The notes under the pieces: generated by a model | Databases searched by the model: none | What the model saw: only the letters and a program-made list of their open reading frames with translations | What the model was told of the DNA's origin: nothing | Shown: positions 1-7,885 of the stretch, one piece after another | Position numbering within the stretch: position 1 is the stretch's first letter | Layout: the number at the start of each line of letters is the position of its first letter | Origin: an uncultured Desulfovibrio sp. | GTDB lineage: Bacteria; Desulfobacterota; Desulfovibrionia; Desulfovibrionales; Desulfovibrionaceae | DNA length: 40,304 nt | Reading direction: 5' to 3' | NCBI GenBank assembly: GCA_944324555.1 | Contig: CALUWU010000067.1 | Span: 1-40,304 of the forward strand | Made by a program: the position numbers and the translations under genes

Positions 1-1
1 A

Positions 2-1141
2 TTCATTTCTTCCGGCTATAATCCCGAAAAGCCCATGGAAGGCCGCATCACCGACATCGGCCCCCGCAAATACAACGAATTCTTCCCCCCGGTCATCAAG
101 AAGAATTTCGGCAAATGGCTCTATCACGAAATTCTTGAACCCGGCGTGCTCATGCACGTGGCCGAAAGCGGCGACAAGGTCTACACCGTGCGCGTGGGCG
201 GCACCCGTACCATGTCCATCACGCACATCCGCGAACTGTGCGATATCGCCGACAAGTACTGCGGCGGCTATCTGCGCTGGACCACTCGTAACAACATCGA
301 ATTCATGGTGGAAGACGAAGCTACCATGAAGGCCCTGCGCGACGACCTCAACAGCCGCACCTTCGCCGCCGGCTCCCACAAGTTCCCCGTGGGCGGCACC
401 GGCGCCGGCGTGAGCAACATGGTGCACACCCAGGGCTGGGTGCACTGCCACACCCCCGCCACCGACGCCTCCGGCCCGGTGAAATGCGTGATGGACGCCG
501 TGTTCGACGACTTCAAGAACATGCGTCTGCCCGCCCCCGTGCGTATCGCCCTGGCCTGCTGCATCAACATGTGCGGCGCCGTGCACTGCTCCGACATCGG
601 CCTTGTGGGTATCCACCGCAAGCCCCCTATGATCGACCACGAGTGGGCCGACCAGCTCTGCGAAATTCCGCTGGCCGTGGCCGCCTGCCCCACCGCCGCC
701 GTGCGTCCGACCAAGGTCGAGCACAACGGCCAGAAGGTGAACTCCATCGCCATCAAGGAAGACCGCTGCATGTACTGCGGTAACTGCTACACCATGTGCC
801 CGGCTCTGCCCATCGCCGACCAGGACGGCGACGGTATCGCCATCATGGTGGGCGGCAAGGTGTCCAACCGCATCAGCATGCCCAAATTCTCCAAGGTCGT
901 TGTGGGTTACATCCCCAACGAACCGCCCCGCTGGCCTACCCTGACCAAGACGGTGAAGCACATCATCGAAGTCTACGCGGCCAACGCCAACAAGTACGAG
1001 CGTCTGGGCGACTGGGCCGAGCGCATCGGCTGGGAATCCTTCTTCAAGCTGACCGGCCTTGAGTTCACCCACCACCTCATCGACGACTTCCGCGATCCTG
1101 CTTACTACACCTGGCGTCAGAGCACCCAGTTCAAGTTCTAA
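2..1141 (+). CDS. dsrB: Dissimilatory sulfite reductase beta subunit, 5' end cut by window
   Basis: DsrB pairs with DsrA in the cytoplasmic siroheme/[4Fe-4S] enzyme that reduces sulfite with the help of DsrC, the last step of sulfate/sulfite respiration. The reading frame is open from base 2, and residues before the first ATG ([11 protein letters not shown]) match the usual DsrB N-terminus, so only about two codons are missing and the ATG at 35 is internal. Visible motifs are the siroheme/cluster cysteine region [14 protein letters not shown] (around residue 190) and an inserted ferredoxin domain with [12 protein letters not shown] (around residue 260). The C-terminus [12 protein letters not shown] is typical. 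dsrA should lie just upstream, outside the window; dsrD follows after 57 bp. Family assignment is essentially certain. Confidence 0.97.
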   Translation, partial: FISSGYNPEKPMEGRITDIGPRKYNEFFPPVIKKNFGKWLYHEILEPGVLMHVAESGDKVYTVRVGGTRTMSITHIRELCDIADKYCGGYLRWTTRNNIEFMVEDEATMKALRDDLNSRTFAAGSHKFPVGGTGAGVSNMVHTQGWVHCHTPATDASGPVKCVMDAVFDDFKNMRLPAPVRIALACCINMCGAVHCSDIGLVGIHRKPPMIDHEWADQLCEIPLAVAACPTAAVRPTKVEHNGQKVNSIAIKEDRCMYCGNCYTMCPALPIADQDGDGIAIMVGGKVSNRISMPKFSKVVVGYIPNEPPRWPTLTKTVKHIIEVYAANANKYERLGDWAERIGWESFFKLTGLEFTHHLIDDFRDPAYYTWRQSTQFKF

Positions 1142-1158
1142 GCCAGAAAGACTACAAC

Positions 1159-1184
1159 GCCGGCGGCGCGCAAGCGCCGCCGGC
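1159..1184 (+). promoter_or_regulatory. GNRA-capped hairpin between dsrB and dsrD
   Basis: A perfect 11-bp GC stem (1159-1169 with 1174-1184) is closed by a GCAA tetraloop and ends 2 nt before the AGGAG ribosome-binding site of dsrD (1187-1191). No T-run follows, so it is unlikely to be a full terminator. It could be a processing or 3'-stabilising element that separates dsrAB from dsrD message levels, or it could modulate dsrD translation; both are inference. Confidence 0.7.
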
Positions 1185-1198
1185 ACAGGAGAAACAAC

Positions 1199-1435
1199 AT
1201 GGCTGACGAAAAAGATATCGTGGTCGACTTCCTCAAAAGCAAGTCTGCCGCCAAGTCCAAGTTCTATTTCAAGGACTTCCTGGAACTCTTCCCCGACAAG
1301 GGTCCCCGCGAAGTGAAAAAGGTTCTCACCAAGCTGGTGAATGAAGAAGTCCTGGAATTCTGGTCTTCCGGTTCCACCACCATGTACGGCCTGAAGGGCG
1401 CGGGCAAGCAGGCCCACACCGAGGGCGAAGACTAA
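1199..1435 (+). CDS. dsrD: Dissimilatory sulfite reductase-associated protein DsrD
   Basis: This is a small acidic winged-helix protein of 78 residues, the usual DsrD length. It starts at ATG 1199 behind AGGAG at 1187-1191. DsrD is known to be encoded next to dsrAB in many sulfate reducers and has been reported to stimulate sulfite reductase; it has no catalytic motif of its own. The N-terminal part is typical (ADEKDIVVDFLKSK...FYFKDFLELFPD), with the helix-turn-helix core REVKKVLTKLVNEEVLEF and a C-terminal glycine-rich strand. Two hairpins after the stop close the operon, so the transcript is probably dsrA-dsrB-dsrD. Confidence 0.95.
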   Translation: MADEKDIVVDFLKSKSAAKSKFYFKDFLELFPDKGPREVKKVLTKLVNEEVLEFWSSGSTTMYGLKGAGKQAHTEGED

Positions 1436-1463
1436 GTTTTCTCCTCATGACATCAAGCGGACG

Positions 1464-1515
1464 CGGGAGCGAAGCGTAACGCCCTCTGGCGGCATTCGCT
1501 CCCGTCTTTCGCTTT
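1464..1515 (+). terminator. Terminator of the dsr operon
   Basis: A 10-bp stem (cgggagcgaa at 1464-1473 with ttcgctcccg at 1495-1504) encloses a smaller stem and is followed by the T-rich stretch tctttcgctttt. It lies 28 bp after the dsrD stop. Confidence 0.75.
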
Positions 1516-1516
1516 T

Positions 1517-1548
1517 GACGCCGCTTTTCTTTCTTAAAAAGCGGCGTC
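1517..1548. terminator. Second hairpin after dsrD, terminator-like on both strands
   Basis: A perfect 12-bp stem (gacgccgctttt at 1517-1528 with aaaagcggcgtc at 1537-1548) has an 8-base loop. T-runs sit inside the arms, so it could work in either direction. With the preceding hairpin it insulates the dsr operon from amrA. Nothing else codes before amrA at 1710, but gcgcaattccg (1549-1559) recurs inverted at 1640-1650, so the leader of amrA may fold. Confidence 0.55.
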
Positions 1549-1709
1549 GCGCAATTCCGCCGCAACATTGTTGTGGCTTTTTCTTTTTCTATCCTCATTG
1601 CCGTTGCCTCCGCGCCGCCGAAGCGCAAACCCGCAGGATCGGAATTGCGCGAAAACGCAACGACGCGCCTTATGGCAAAACGCGGCTCCCAAGTCGGCAA
1701 GGAGTCTCC

Positions 1710-2288
1710 ATGTCCCTGTCCTTTGCTCTCTCGCTCGAAGAAAAGACCTTTCTCGGCCAGACGGCGGAACTGTCCATCGCCAGCGCCCTGGCCGGCAAAA
1801 GCGTTCCCGCCGTCCCCGAACCGCCCGCGGATCTGAAAAGCGACACGCTCCGCATGCCCCTCGGTTCCTTCGTCACCCTGCACCGCAACGGCGCCTTGCG
1901 CGGCTGCATAGGCTCCATGATCGGTCGGGAGCCCCTCTATCAAAATGTCTGGCGCATGGCCCGCGCGGCGGCCTTCGAGGATTCCCGCTTTCCTCCCCTG
2001 ACCGCGGGTGAATGGAAAGAGATCGCAATGGAGATCTCCGTTCTGGGCCCCCTGAGCCCCTGCCCCGATCCCGCCGCCATAGAAATAGGGCGCCACGGCC
2101 TTCTGTTGACGCGCGGTCCCTTCAGCGGCGTCTTTCTGCCGCAGGTTCCCGTCGAACAAGGCTGGAATCTCCACGAATATCTGGAAAACCTCTGCCGCAA
2201 GGCCCATCTGCCGCCCCGCAGCTGGCAAGACCCCGACGCCGCCCTCTACTGGTATGAAGCCGTCGTCTTCCCTGTTTGTCTTGAATGA
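1710..2288 (+). CDS. amrA: AmmeMemoRadiSam system protein A (AMMECR1 domain)
   Basis: The 192-residue protein is a single AMMECR1 domain with the signature LRGCIG at about residue 64, followed by the conserved pattern FPPLT...EWKEIAMEISVL and, near the end, LPQVPVEQGWNLHEYLENLCRKA. In many anaerobes this family is encoded with a Memo-like protein and a radical SAM protein (AmrB, AmrS), but neither partner lies in the window. The biochemical role is not established. The start at 1710 is chosen for AAGGAG at 1699-1704 and because family similarity begins there; the open frame extends 65 codons further upstream but that part looks non-coding. A long hairpin follows the stop. Confidence 0.88.
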   Translation: MSLSFALSLEEKTFLGQTAELSIASALAGKSVPAVPEPPADLKSDTLRMPLGSFVTLHRNGALRGCIGSMIGREPLYQNVWRMARAAAFEDSRFPPLTAGEWKEIAMEISVLGPLSPCPDPAAIEIGRHGLLLTRGPFSGVFLPQVPVEQGWNLHEYLENLCRKAHLPPRSWQDPDAALYWYEAVVFPVCLE

Positions 2289-2293
2289 TTTTT

Positions 2294-2352
2294 TTGAGGG
2301 GGGAAGGGGGAACCCTCTCGCGCTAGCTGAGGGTTCCCCCTTTCCCCCTCAA
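2294..2352. terminator. Long G-rich/C-rich hairpin after amrA
   Basis: Two 24-nt arms (2294-2317 and 2329-2352) pair with one mismatch around the loop tcgcgctagct. The hairpin begins 5 bp after the amrA stop, so it probably ends amrA transcription. The loop core recurs in the hairpin at 9589-9639, whose arms are different. It forms the outer end of the composite repeat 2294-2760. Confidence 0.75.
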
Positions 2353-2708
2353 ACTCCCCCCTTTCCCCTCCCAGCGCGCTTTTTCACAGCGTTCCTGAGG
2401 GCGTTCCGCAACGGAATCTGAAAACGTCCGCAAAGGCAAATCCAGAGCGTCCTGCCTTTGAAAAATGCGAGGTGCCGCCCGGCCCAAAACAAACGGAAAA
2501 GCCAGGCTTTTTTCTCGAAGCAACAGGCAGGGATTGAAAAACGCAACGCGTTTCAAACTGAAAATGCTCCAGGGTCAGAGCTTATGATCAAGATAAGTTT
2601 CCCTGCGGGCTAACATACAAAAAATACATATATCATTACATGTTACAACAACGTCCATCTTTACCCGTCAGCACAATATACGCGGGTTTTGGGGAAGATG
2701 GGGAGTTT

Positions 2709-2760
2709 GAGGGGGAAGAAACCCCTTTTTGCCGCAAGCAAAAGGGGTTTCTTCCCCCTC
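2709..2760. terminator. Perfect 21-bp hairpin downstream of ribB
   Basis: The arms at 2709-2729 and 2740-2760 are exact reverse complements around an approximately 10-base loop (tgccgcaagc). It lies 25 bp beyond the ribB stop on the minus strand, where it probably terminates transcription. It carries the same GAGGGGGAAGAAACCCC end sequence as the repeats at 9304 and 39582. Confidence 0.65.
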
Positions 2761-2785
2761 ACTCCCTCGCGCGGGCATGGTTTAT

Positions 2786-3468
2786 TTACTGCTTTTCGTA
2801 TTTTTGCCGCCAGAGAACAATGTCTTCCACGCTGACCAGGGGCATTCCCTGCTCGCGCGCAAAGGCCGCAATGCGGGGCAGGCGGGCCATTGTGCCGTCA
2901 TCGTTGGTCAGTTCGCAAAGAACGCGCCGCAGGGAGGCAGGCCGGCAAGACGCATCATGTCCACGGTTGCTTCCGTATGCCCCCGGCGCTCAAGGACGCC
3001 CCTCCCCCTGGCCCGCAACGGAAAGATATGACCGGGGCGGCGCAGGTCGCCCGGCTGCGCCCCCGCCCGTATGGCGGCCTTGACGGTCGCCACCCTGTCG
3101 GCGGCGGAAACGCCCGTGGTCACGCCTTCGGCCGCCTCGATGCTGACCGTAAACGCCGTCTGCTGCGTATTGGTATTTTGGGCGCACATGGGCGGCAGAT
3201 CCAGCGCGTCCGCATGTTTTTCGGTAAGGCAAAGGCAGACAATACCGCTGCAATGCCGAATCATCATGGCCATCTGACGTTCCGTCAGGCTGTGCGCGGG
3301 AAAGATCACGTCGCCTTCGTTCTCCCTGTCCGCATCGTCAACGACAAGAATGCCGTTGCCGTCTTGCAGGGCTGCCAGAGCGGCCTGCATGCGCTCCTCG
3401 GAAGAGCCGAAATCGTCAAGTTCGGAAGCAGAAGAAACGGAAAGGGAAGAAGGACAAATCTGATGCAT
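2786..3468 (-). pseudogene. ribB: 3,4-dihydroxy-2-butanone-4-phosphate synthase, frameshifted near the C-terminus
   Basis: RibB converts ribulose 5-phosphate to 3,4-dihydroxy-2-butanone 4-phosphate for riboflavin synthesis. The start ATG at 3468 has AAGGAG at 3475-3480. The acidic site [10 protein letters not shown], the [11 protein letters not shown] motif and [14 protein letters not shown] are intact. At about 2922-2936 the frame shifts: the original frame reads CGAFFAN and stops at 2908, whereas the shifted frame continues with the expected [14 protein letters not shown]...MPLVSVEDIVLW to a stop at 2786. The arithmetic fits one missing base or two extra bases. The intact second half suggests a recent mutation or a sequencing error. 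If real, the truncated protein lacks about 40 conserved residues, including the GTMAR motif, so another riboflavin source or gene copy would be needed. Confidence 0.8.
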
Positions 3469-3556
3469 GTTTGACTCCTTGCATGGTGAAACAGGCATCA
3501 GGGCGGGCAGAAAGGCAGACGCCGCCCGCAGGGGGCGCGCCCTCTTTCTTTGCAAA

Positions 3557-3700
3557 TTCTCTTTCATCCGGACTATAACCGTCGGCCTCGGAATTTCACC
3601 GAATCAGCTGCCTTTGCCGTGCAAAGCGCTCGCGGGCTTGCGGCATGCCGACGCGACATGCCCCTTACCGCCGGTGGGGACTTCCACCCCGCCCTGAGAA
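3557..3700 (-). promoter_or_regulatory. FMN riboswitch (RFN element) controlling ribB
   Basis: On the minus strand the conserved RFN blocks occur in order: agggcggggtggaagtcccc, accggcggtaa, agcccgcgagcg, gattcggtgaaattccgagg, ccgacggttatagtccggat and gaaagagaa. FMN binding normally shuts down riboflavin genes by termination or by hiding the ribosome-binding site. The 88 nt between the element and the ribB start contain a possible stem with gggc/gccc arms that could be the expression platform. Confidence 0.95.
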
Positions 3701-3707
3701 TGTCCAA

Positions 3708-3735
3708 AGCCTACGCGTTTTCCTGTTTTTTGCAA
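3708..3735 (-). promoter_or_regulatory. Probable sigma-70 promoter of ribB
   Basis: On the minus strand TTGCAA (3735-3730) and TAGGCT (3713-3708) are separated by 16 bp, placing transcription start just before the riboswitch. The -10 match is weak, and the call rests mainly on position. Confidence 0.45.
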
Positions 3736-3821
3736 CCGCTCTCCCCTTTCCTGCGCCTCTCCCCTGCGCCGCGTTGTTTTCAGATACGCCGTCAGGTTCA
3801 TGAGCGTTTTTCCATACGCGC

Positions 3822-3864
3822 ATCCCCCGGCAACATGCCTGAAAAAGGCGCGCTGCCGGGGGAT
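3822..3864. terminator. Hairpin downstream of the dsbA-like gene
   Basis: An 11-bp stem (atcccccggca at 3822-3832 with tgccgggggat at 3854-3864) lies 36 bp past the stop of the minus-strand thiol oxidoreductase gene. There is no clean T-run on either side, so terminator function is only probable. Confidence 0.45.
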
Positions 3865-3900
3865 ATTCAATCAATTGCCGTGCGGCAAAGGATTCTTACG

Positions 3901-4695
3901 CTACTTCTTCAGCGGCATTGTCTTCGCGGTATCAACGGCATACTTGAAGAGATCAAGCGGAAGGGCGCCGCGGACCATGAGGTTATTGACGACGAAACAA
4001 GGAGTTCCATCAATACCGAGCTTCTGGGCGTCTTCCTGATCTTCCTTGAGGATTTCGGCGACGCGCTTGCTGCGGCGGTCCTTGTCGAGACGGCGCTTGT
4101 CTATTTTCAGATCGTCCACAACGCTCTTGATGTAGTCTTCGCCTTCGGAAACGAGCCTGTCGCGATTCTGGAACAGTTTCTTGTAGAAGGTCCAGGCGGC
4201 GTCTTCATCCTGAAGGGAGAGAGCGACGAAGTATTGGGCGGCGGTAACGCCGACGCCTTCGCTGAGGGGCAGGTTCTTGAACACGAGGCTGACGCCGTCG
4301 CCGTATTCCTTGAGAATGCTTTCGACGGTGGCGGCCGCCTGCTGACAGAAGTGGCAGGTAAAATCGGAAAAGGCCACGATACGGACTTTGGCGTTTGCAG
4401 GCCCGCGCATGGGTCTGTTTTCCAGCTTCATATCCTTTTCCACGGCGGCGTCCTGTTTCCATTGGCGTTCGAGGGCGCTTTTGCGGCGGGCGTTGGCGCC
4501 TTGCTGGGCGATATCCAGAACGGCCTCGCTGTTGTTTCTCAGGACATCCAGAACGAGTTCAGGATGAGCGCGGAAGATTTCCTGCAGCTGCCGGGCGAGG
4601 GCGTCGTTATTTTCCGCCGCGCGGACGGGCGCGCTTTCCCCCCAGCAGAGGGCGGCCGCCAGCATGAGGGCAAGGAGTTGCAAACGTCCTTTCAT
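3901..4695 (-). CDS. DsbA-family periplasmic thiol:disulfide oxidoreductase
   Basis: The 264-residue precursor has a signal peptide (residues 1 to about 26, ending PVRA), so it acts in the periplasm. A helical N-terminal extension of about 70 residues, typical of ScsC/DsbG-like scaffold proteins, precedes a thioredoxin fold with the active site C114-H-F-C117 in the context FSDFTCHFCQQA. A cis-proline loop (GTPCFVVNN) lies near residue 230. The extra cysteine after this proline is unusual. The ATG at 4695 is preferred to the TTG three bases upstream because AAGGAG lies 7 bp before it. The protein could oxidise or isomerise disulfides in exported proteins; the electron partner is not in the window. 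It sits 99 bp downstream of the receiver gene with a hairpin in between. Confidence 0.88.
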   Translation of the reverse strand: MKGRLQLLALMLAAALCWGESAPVRAAENNDALARQLQEIFRAHPELVLDVLRNNSEAVLDIAQQGANARRKSALERQWKQDAAVEKDMKLENRPMRGPANAKVRIVAFSDFTCHFCQQAAATVESILKEYGDGVSLVFKNLPLSEGVGVTAAQYFVALSLQDEDAAWTFYKKLFQNRDRLVSEGEDYIKSVVDDLKIDKRRLDKDRRSKRVAEILKEDQEDAQKLGIDGTPCFVVNNLMVRGALPLDLFKYAVDTAKTMPLKK

Positions 4696-4735
4696 CAAGA
4701 TTCTCCTTTGTAGCTCGTATGAAGAAAAGCATTAT

Positions 4736-4759
4736 GGGCAGGAGGAAGTCCGCCTGCCC
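4736..4759 (-). terminator. Possible terminator between receiver gene and dsbA-like gene
   Basis: A 7-bp stem (gggcagg at 4736-4742 with cctgccc at 4753-4759) is followed on the minus strand by cataatgcttttctt. It would end the receiver transcript before the oxidoreductase gene. Confidence 0.4.
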
Positions 4760-4794
4760 TTCTGAAGAACTGCGGCGCGAGTGTTTCGGCCGGT

Positions 4795-5175
4795 TCAGGC
4801 TCTGTTTTCCAGGCGCGCCTGAGTCTGGGCGTCTTCGATCTTGTACAGCAGTTCTTCCAGTTCCACGGGTTTCATGAGGTAGCCGAACGCGCCGCACTGC
4901 ATGGCGTGAACGGCAAGCTGCATGTCGGCATGGCCGGAAAGCAGAATGACCTTTATTTCCGGGTATTGTTCATGGATGACTTGCAGGGCGCTGATGCCGT
5001 CCATCACCGGCATTTTCACATCCATGATAACAATATGAAAGGGTTCGGCTTTCAGAGCATCCAGAGCTTCCTGGCCGTTCGCGGCTTCCTTGCAAGAAAA
5101 GCCTCTCTTTTCCAGTCTTTTTTTCAGGAGCGCGGTTACTTCCAGCTCGTCGTCAACAAGGAGTATGTTACTCAT
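4795..5175 (-). CDS. Single-domain response regulator (CheY-like receiver)
   Basis: The 126 residues make up only a receiver domain. The acidic pair D8-D9, phospho-acceptor D52 (IVIMDVKMPVMDG), switch residue S80 and lysine K102 (YLMKP) are all present, so it should be phosphorylatable. There is no DNA-binding or enzymatic output domain. No histidine kinase lies in the window, so the partner is unknown; it could be a phosphorelay shuttle or act by protein-protein contact. The start at 5175 has a weak AAGG site. It is read away from parA, with a repeat copy between the two. Confidence 0.93.
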   Translation of the reverse strand: MSNILLVDDELEVTALLKKRLEKRGFSCKEAANGQEALDALKAEPFHIVIMDVKMPVMDGISALQVIHEQYPEIKVILLSGHADMQLAVHAMQCGAFGYLMKPVELEELLYKIEDAQTQARLENRA

Positions 5176-5202
5176 GGCAAGCCTTCTTTTTTAGATATTT
5201 TT

Positions 5203-5336
5203 CAGCTTGAAACGCTTTGTGTTTCAAGCCATGCGGCCTGTCGTTTCGCGGGAAAACGTGATTTTCCGCTTGTTTCTGGCCGGACGACGCGGCGGCGTCG
5301 CCTCATGTTTCACCCTTTTTAAAAGGCAAAACGTTC
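5203..5336 (+). repeat. Core module of the composite repeat, upstream of parA
   Basis: This segment aligns with the core modules at 39864-39988 (plus) and 2443-2545 (minus): a stem CTTGAAAC...GTTTCAAG, the block cggcctgtcgtttcgcgg, a stem GGAAAA...TTTTCC, a GC-rich stem and the end block aaaaggcaaaacgttct. The stems keep pairing although bases differ. It lies between the receiver gene and the parA promoter, and I see no coding frame in it. Confidence 0.6.
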
Positions 5337-5405
5337 TAATCAACATATTTTCTGGCATAAAAAGCGATTTTTTTCTATGGAGACGTTAAAAAATGCAAAA
5401 CAGCC

Positions 5406-6274
<869 letters not shown>

Positions 6275-6670
6275 TCAGCCTTCATAGACCGTGTGTTCCA
6301 GCGCGCGGTGATCGCGGAAATGCTTTTGCCGGATCGTGGTCCGGCAGCGGACGCAGCGAAACACCAGCAGACCGCCAAGATTGGCCGTGGTCAAATGAAA
6401 GGGATGCTCGGGGTCCGTCCGCCAGTCGCTGGTCTCCGCGCCGCAGTGCGGGCAGCGCACCGCCGGATCATAGGGATATTTGAAATCCCAATACTCAAGA
6501 AACTGACGAAAATCATCCAGGGGTTCCGCCGATTCTTCCGGCGGCAGCAGGCGGGCCAGCGCCTTTTCCACGCCGGGACGCGCCAGCTCCCACAGGCTGG
6601 CGGAAAGTTGCACGCCGCAGATATTGTCCTGAGCGTCCTTCACATACCAGATATGCTGTTCTTCAGCCAT
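6275..6670 (-). CDS. Small zinc-ribbon protein, function unknown
   Basis: I do not recognise a named family. The 131-residue product has CPHCGAET near residue 73 and CVRCRTTIRQKH near residue 107, a four-cysteine arrangement that could bind zinc. The N-terminal half (EEQHIWYVKDAQDNICGVQLSASLWELARPGVEKAL) is mixed alpha/beta. A second start at 6679 is possible, but AAGGGG would then touch the start codon, so 6670 is preferred. It lies antisense between parA and parB, ending exactly against the parA stop and diverging from parB across about 75 bp. A role in segregation is not implied by the sequence. Confidence 0.75.
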   Translation of the reverse strand: MAEEQHIWYVKDAQDNICGVQLSASLWELARPGVEKALARLLPPEESAEPLDDFRQFLEYWDFKYPYDPAVRCPHCGAETSDWRTDPEHPFHLTTANLGGLLVFRCVRCRTTIRQKHFRDHRALEHTVYEG

Positions 6671-6744
6671 TTGCTGCATCCCCTTTTTGAAAAATCAATC
6701 ACGACTGCTTCAAAAAACAGCCGTTAATGTATCAGGGAGTACGC

Positions 6745-7803
6745 ATGAGCGCAAACAAAGGTCTTGGCCGGGGTCTGGAAGTCCTCTGGGGGGGCAACGT
6801 CGCAACGGAAAAAAGCGAAGGGCAAAACAACCTTATTGCCATTGAGGCCATTTCCCCCAATCCTTCCCAGCCCCGTCGCCATTTCGACGAAGAAGCCCTC
6901 AAGGAACTGGCGGAATCCATCCGCGCGCAAGGCATTCTTCAGCCGCTTCTTGTACGTCCCGACGGCTCCGGCAATTATCAGATTGTCGCCGGGGAACGCC
7001 GCTGGCGCGCGGCCCGCATGGCCAATCTTTCCAAGGTCCCCGTCGTCATCAGGGAAATGAGCGACAAGGAGGTCATGGCCGCCGCCCTGATTGAAAATCT
7101 CCAGCGCGAAGACCTCAACGCCATTGAAGAAGCGCAGGCGCTCAAGGAACTGCGGGACGCGCTCAACATCACGCAGGAGGAGCTTGCCAAGCGTCTTGGC
7201 AAGAGCCGTCCGGCCATTGCCAACGCCATGCGCCTTTTGCAGCTCAGCGAAAGCGCGCAGGAAGACGTCCGTTACGGCCGCATGAGCGCCGGCCATGCCC
7301 GCTGCCTGCTCTCGCTTCAGGGGCCTGAAGCGCAGGAAGCGGCGGAAATCCTGCGCCGCTGCATTGTCGAGGACGGCATCACCGTGCGCGAGGCCGAAGA
7401 GGCTGTGGAATGCTGGAAGAAAACGGGCTGGCTGCCCGAGTACATGCTCAACAAGGGCATGGAAGCGGCCCCGATTCCGCAACCCGAGCCGCCGGTAAAG
7501 CCGACGCGCAAGAAGAGCACGGCCATGAAGCTCCTTCAGCGCATGCTCAACGAGGAAATCTGCAAGACAAGCGTCAGCGGCGACGCTTCCAGCGGGCGTA
7601 TTACCCTGCGCTACAACTCCCCCGAAGAATTGCAGACCATCTTGCAGCGCCTCGGCGTTTCCCTGCCTGAAGAAGGAGTCGAGGAACCGCAGCAGGCGGA
7701 CGCCCTTGCCGAGGCGATCGCCGGAGAAGAAGCGGACGGCGAAAACGCCGCGCGGGAACAGGAAACGCCGCCGGCGGAAACGGCGGCGCTCGCCGGCGCG
7801 TAG
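6745..7803 (+). CDS. parB: Chromosome-partitioning protein ParB (Spo0J)
   Basis: ParB binds parS, spreads on DNA and loads SMC; it is a CTP-dependent clamp. The 352-residue protein starts with the ParA-activating basic peptide KGLGRGLEVL, then has the CTP-binding region with GERRWRAA at residues 83-90 and ENLQREDLNAIEEA, a helix-turn-helix (TQEELAKRLGKSRPAIANAMRLL) for parS, and a linker and dimerisation domain near residues 250-315. The tail of about 50 residues is acidic and alanine-rich. ATG 6745 is preferred to the upstream in-frame ATG at 6727 because AGGGAG lies at 6734-6739. Confidence 0.96.
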   Translation: MSANKGLGRGLEVLWGGNVATEKSEGQNNLIAIEAISPNPSQPRRHFDEEALKELAESIRAQGILQPLLVRPDGSGNYQIVAGERRWRAARMANLSKVPVVIREMSDKEVMAAALIENLQREDLNAIEEAQALKELRDALNITQEELAKRLGKSRPAIANAMRLLQLSESAQEDVRYGRMSAGHARCLLSLQGPEAQEAAEILRRCIVEDGITVREAEEAVECWKKTGWLPEYMLNKGMEAAPIPQPEPPVKPTRKKSTAMKLLQRMLNEEICKTSVSGDASSGRITLRYNSPEELQTILQRLGVSLPEEGVEEPQQADALAEAIAGEEADGENAAREQETPPAETAALAGA

Positions 7804-7815
7804 CGCCGCAAGGCA

Positions 7816-7865
7816 GCGCTTTTCCGGTTCGCGTCCGCCGTGCGAGTCCCGGGCCGGAAAAGCGC
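7816..7865. terminator. Shared hairpin between convergent parB and rsmB
   Basis: A 12-bp stem (gcgcttttccgg at 7816-7827 with ccggaaaagcgc at 7854-7865) lies between the converging stop codons. T/A runs within the arms allow it to act on both strands. Confidence 0.6.
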
Positions 7866-7885
7866 GCGAAGAGCGCCGCGCGGCG

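Larger units (their letters stand above)
2294..2760 (-). repeat. Composite structured intergenic repeat, most complete copy
   Basis: Read on the minus strand the order is: long hairpin (2760-2709), tail with aaactccccatcttcccc, core module with CCCGCAGGGA and CTGACCCTGGA (about 2632-2443), the segment aaaaagcgcgctggg, and a second long hairpin (2352-2294). The same order, with deletions, is seen on the plus strand at 9304-9639 and 39582-39990. It fills the space between amrA and ribB and contains no credible coding frame. It could be a non-autonomous mobile element or a structured RNA locus. Confidence 0.7.

Noticed and set aside
2709-2760. The repeat hairpins as a CRISPR array
   Set aside because: The copies are dispersed over the window, are not regularly spaced, have no spacers, and no cas gene is present.
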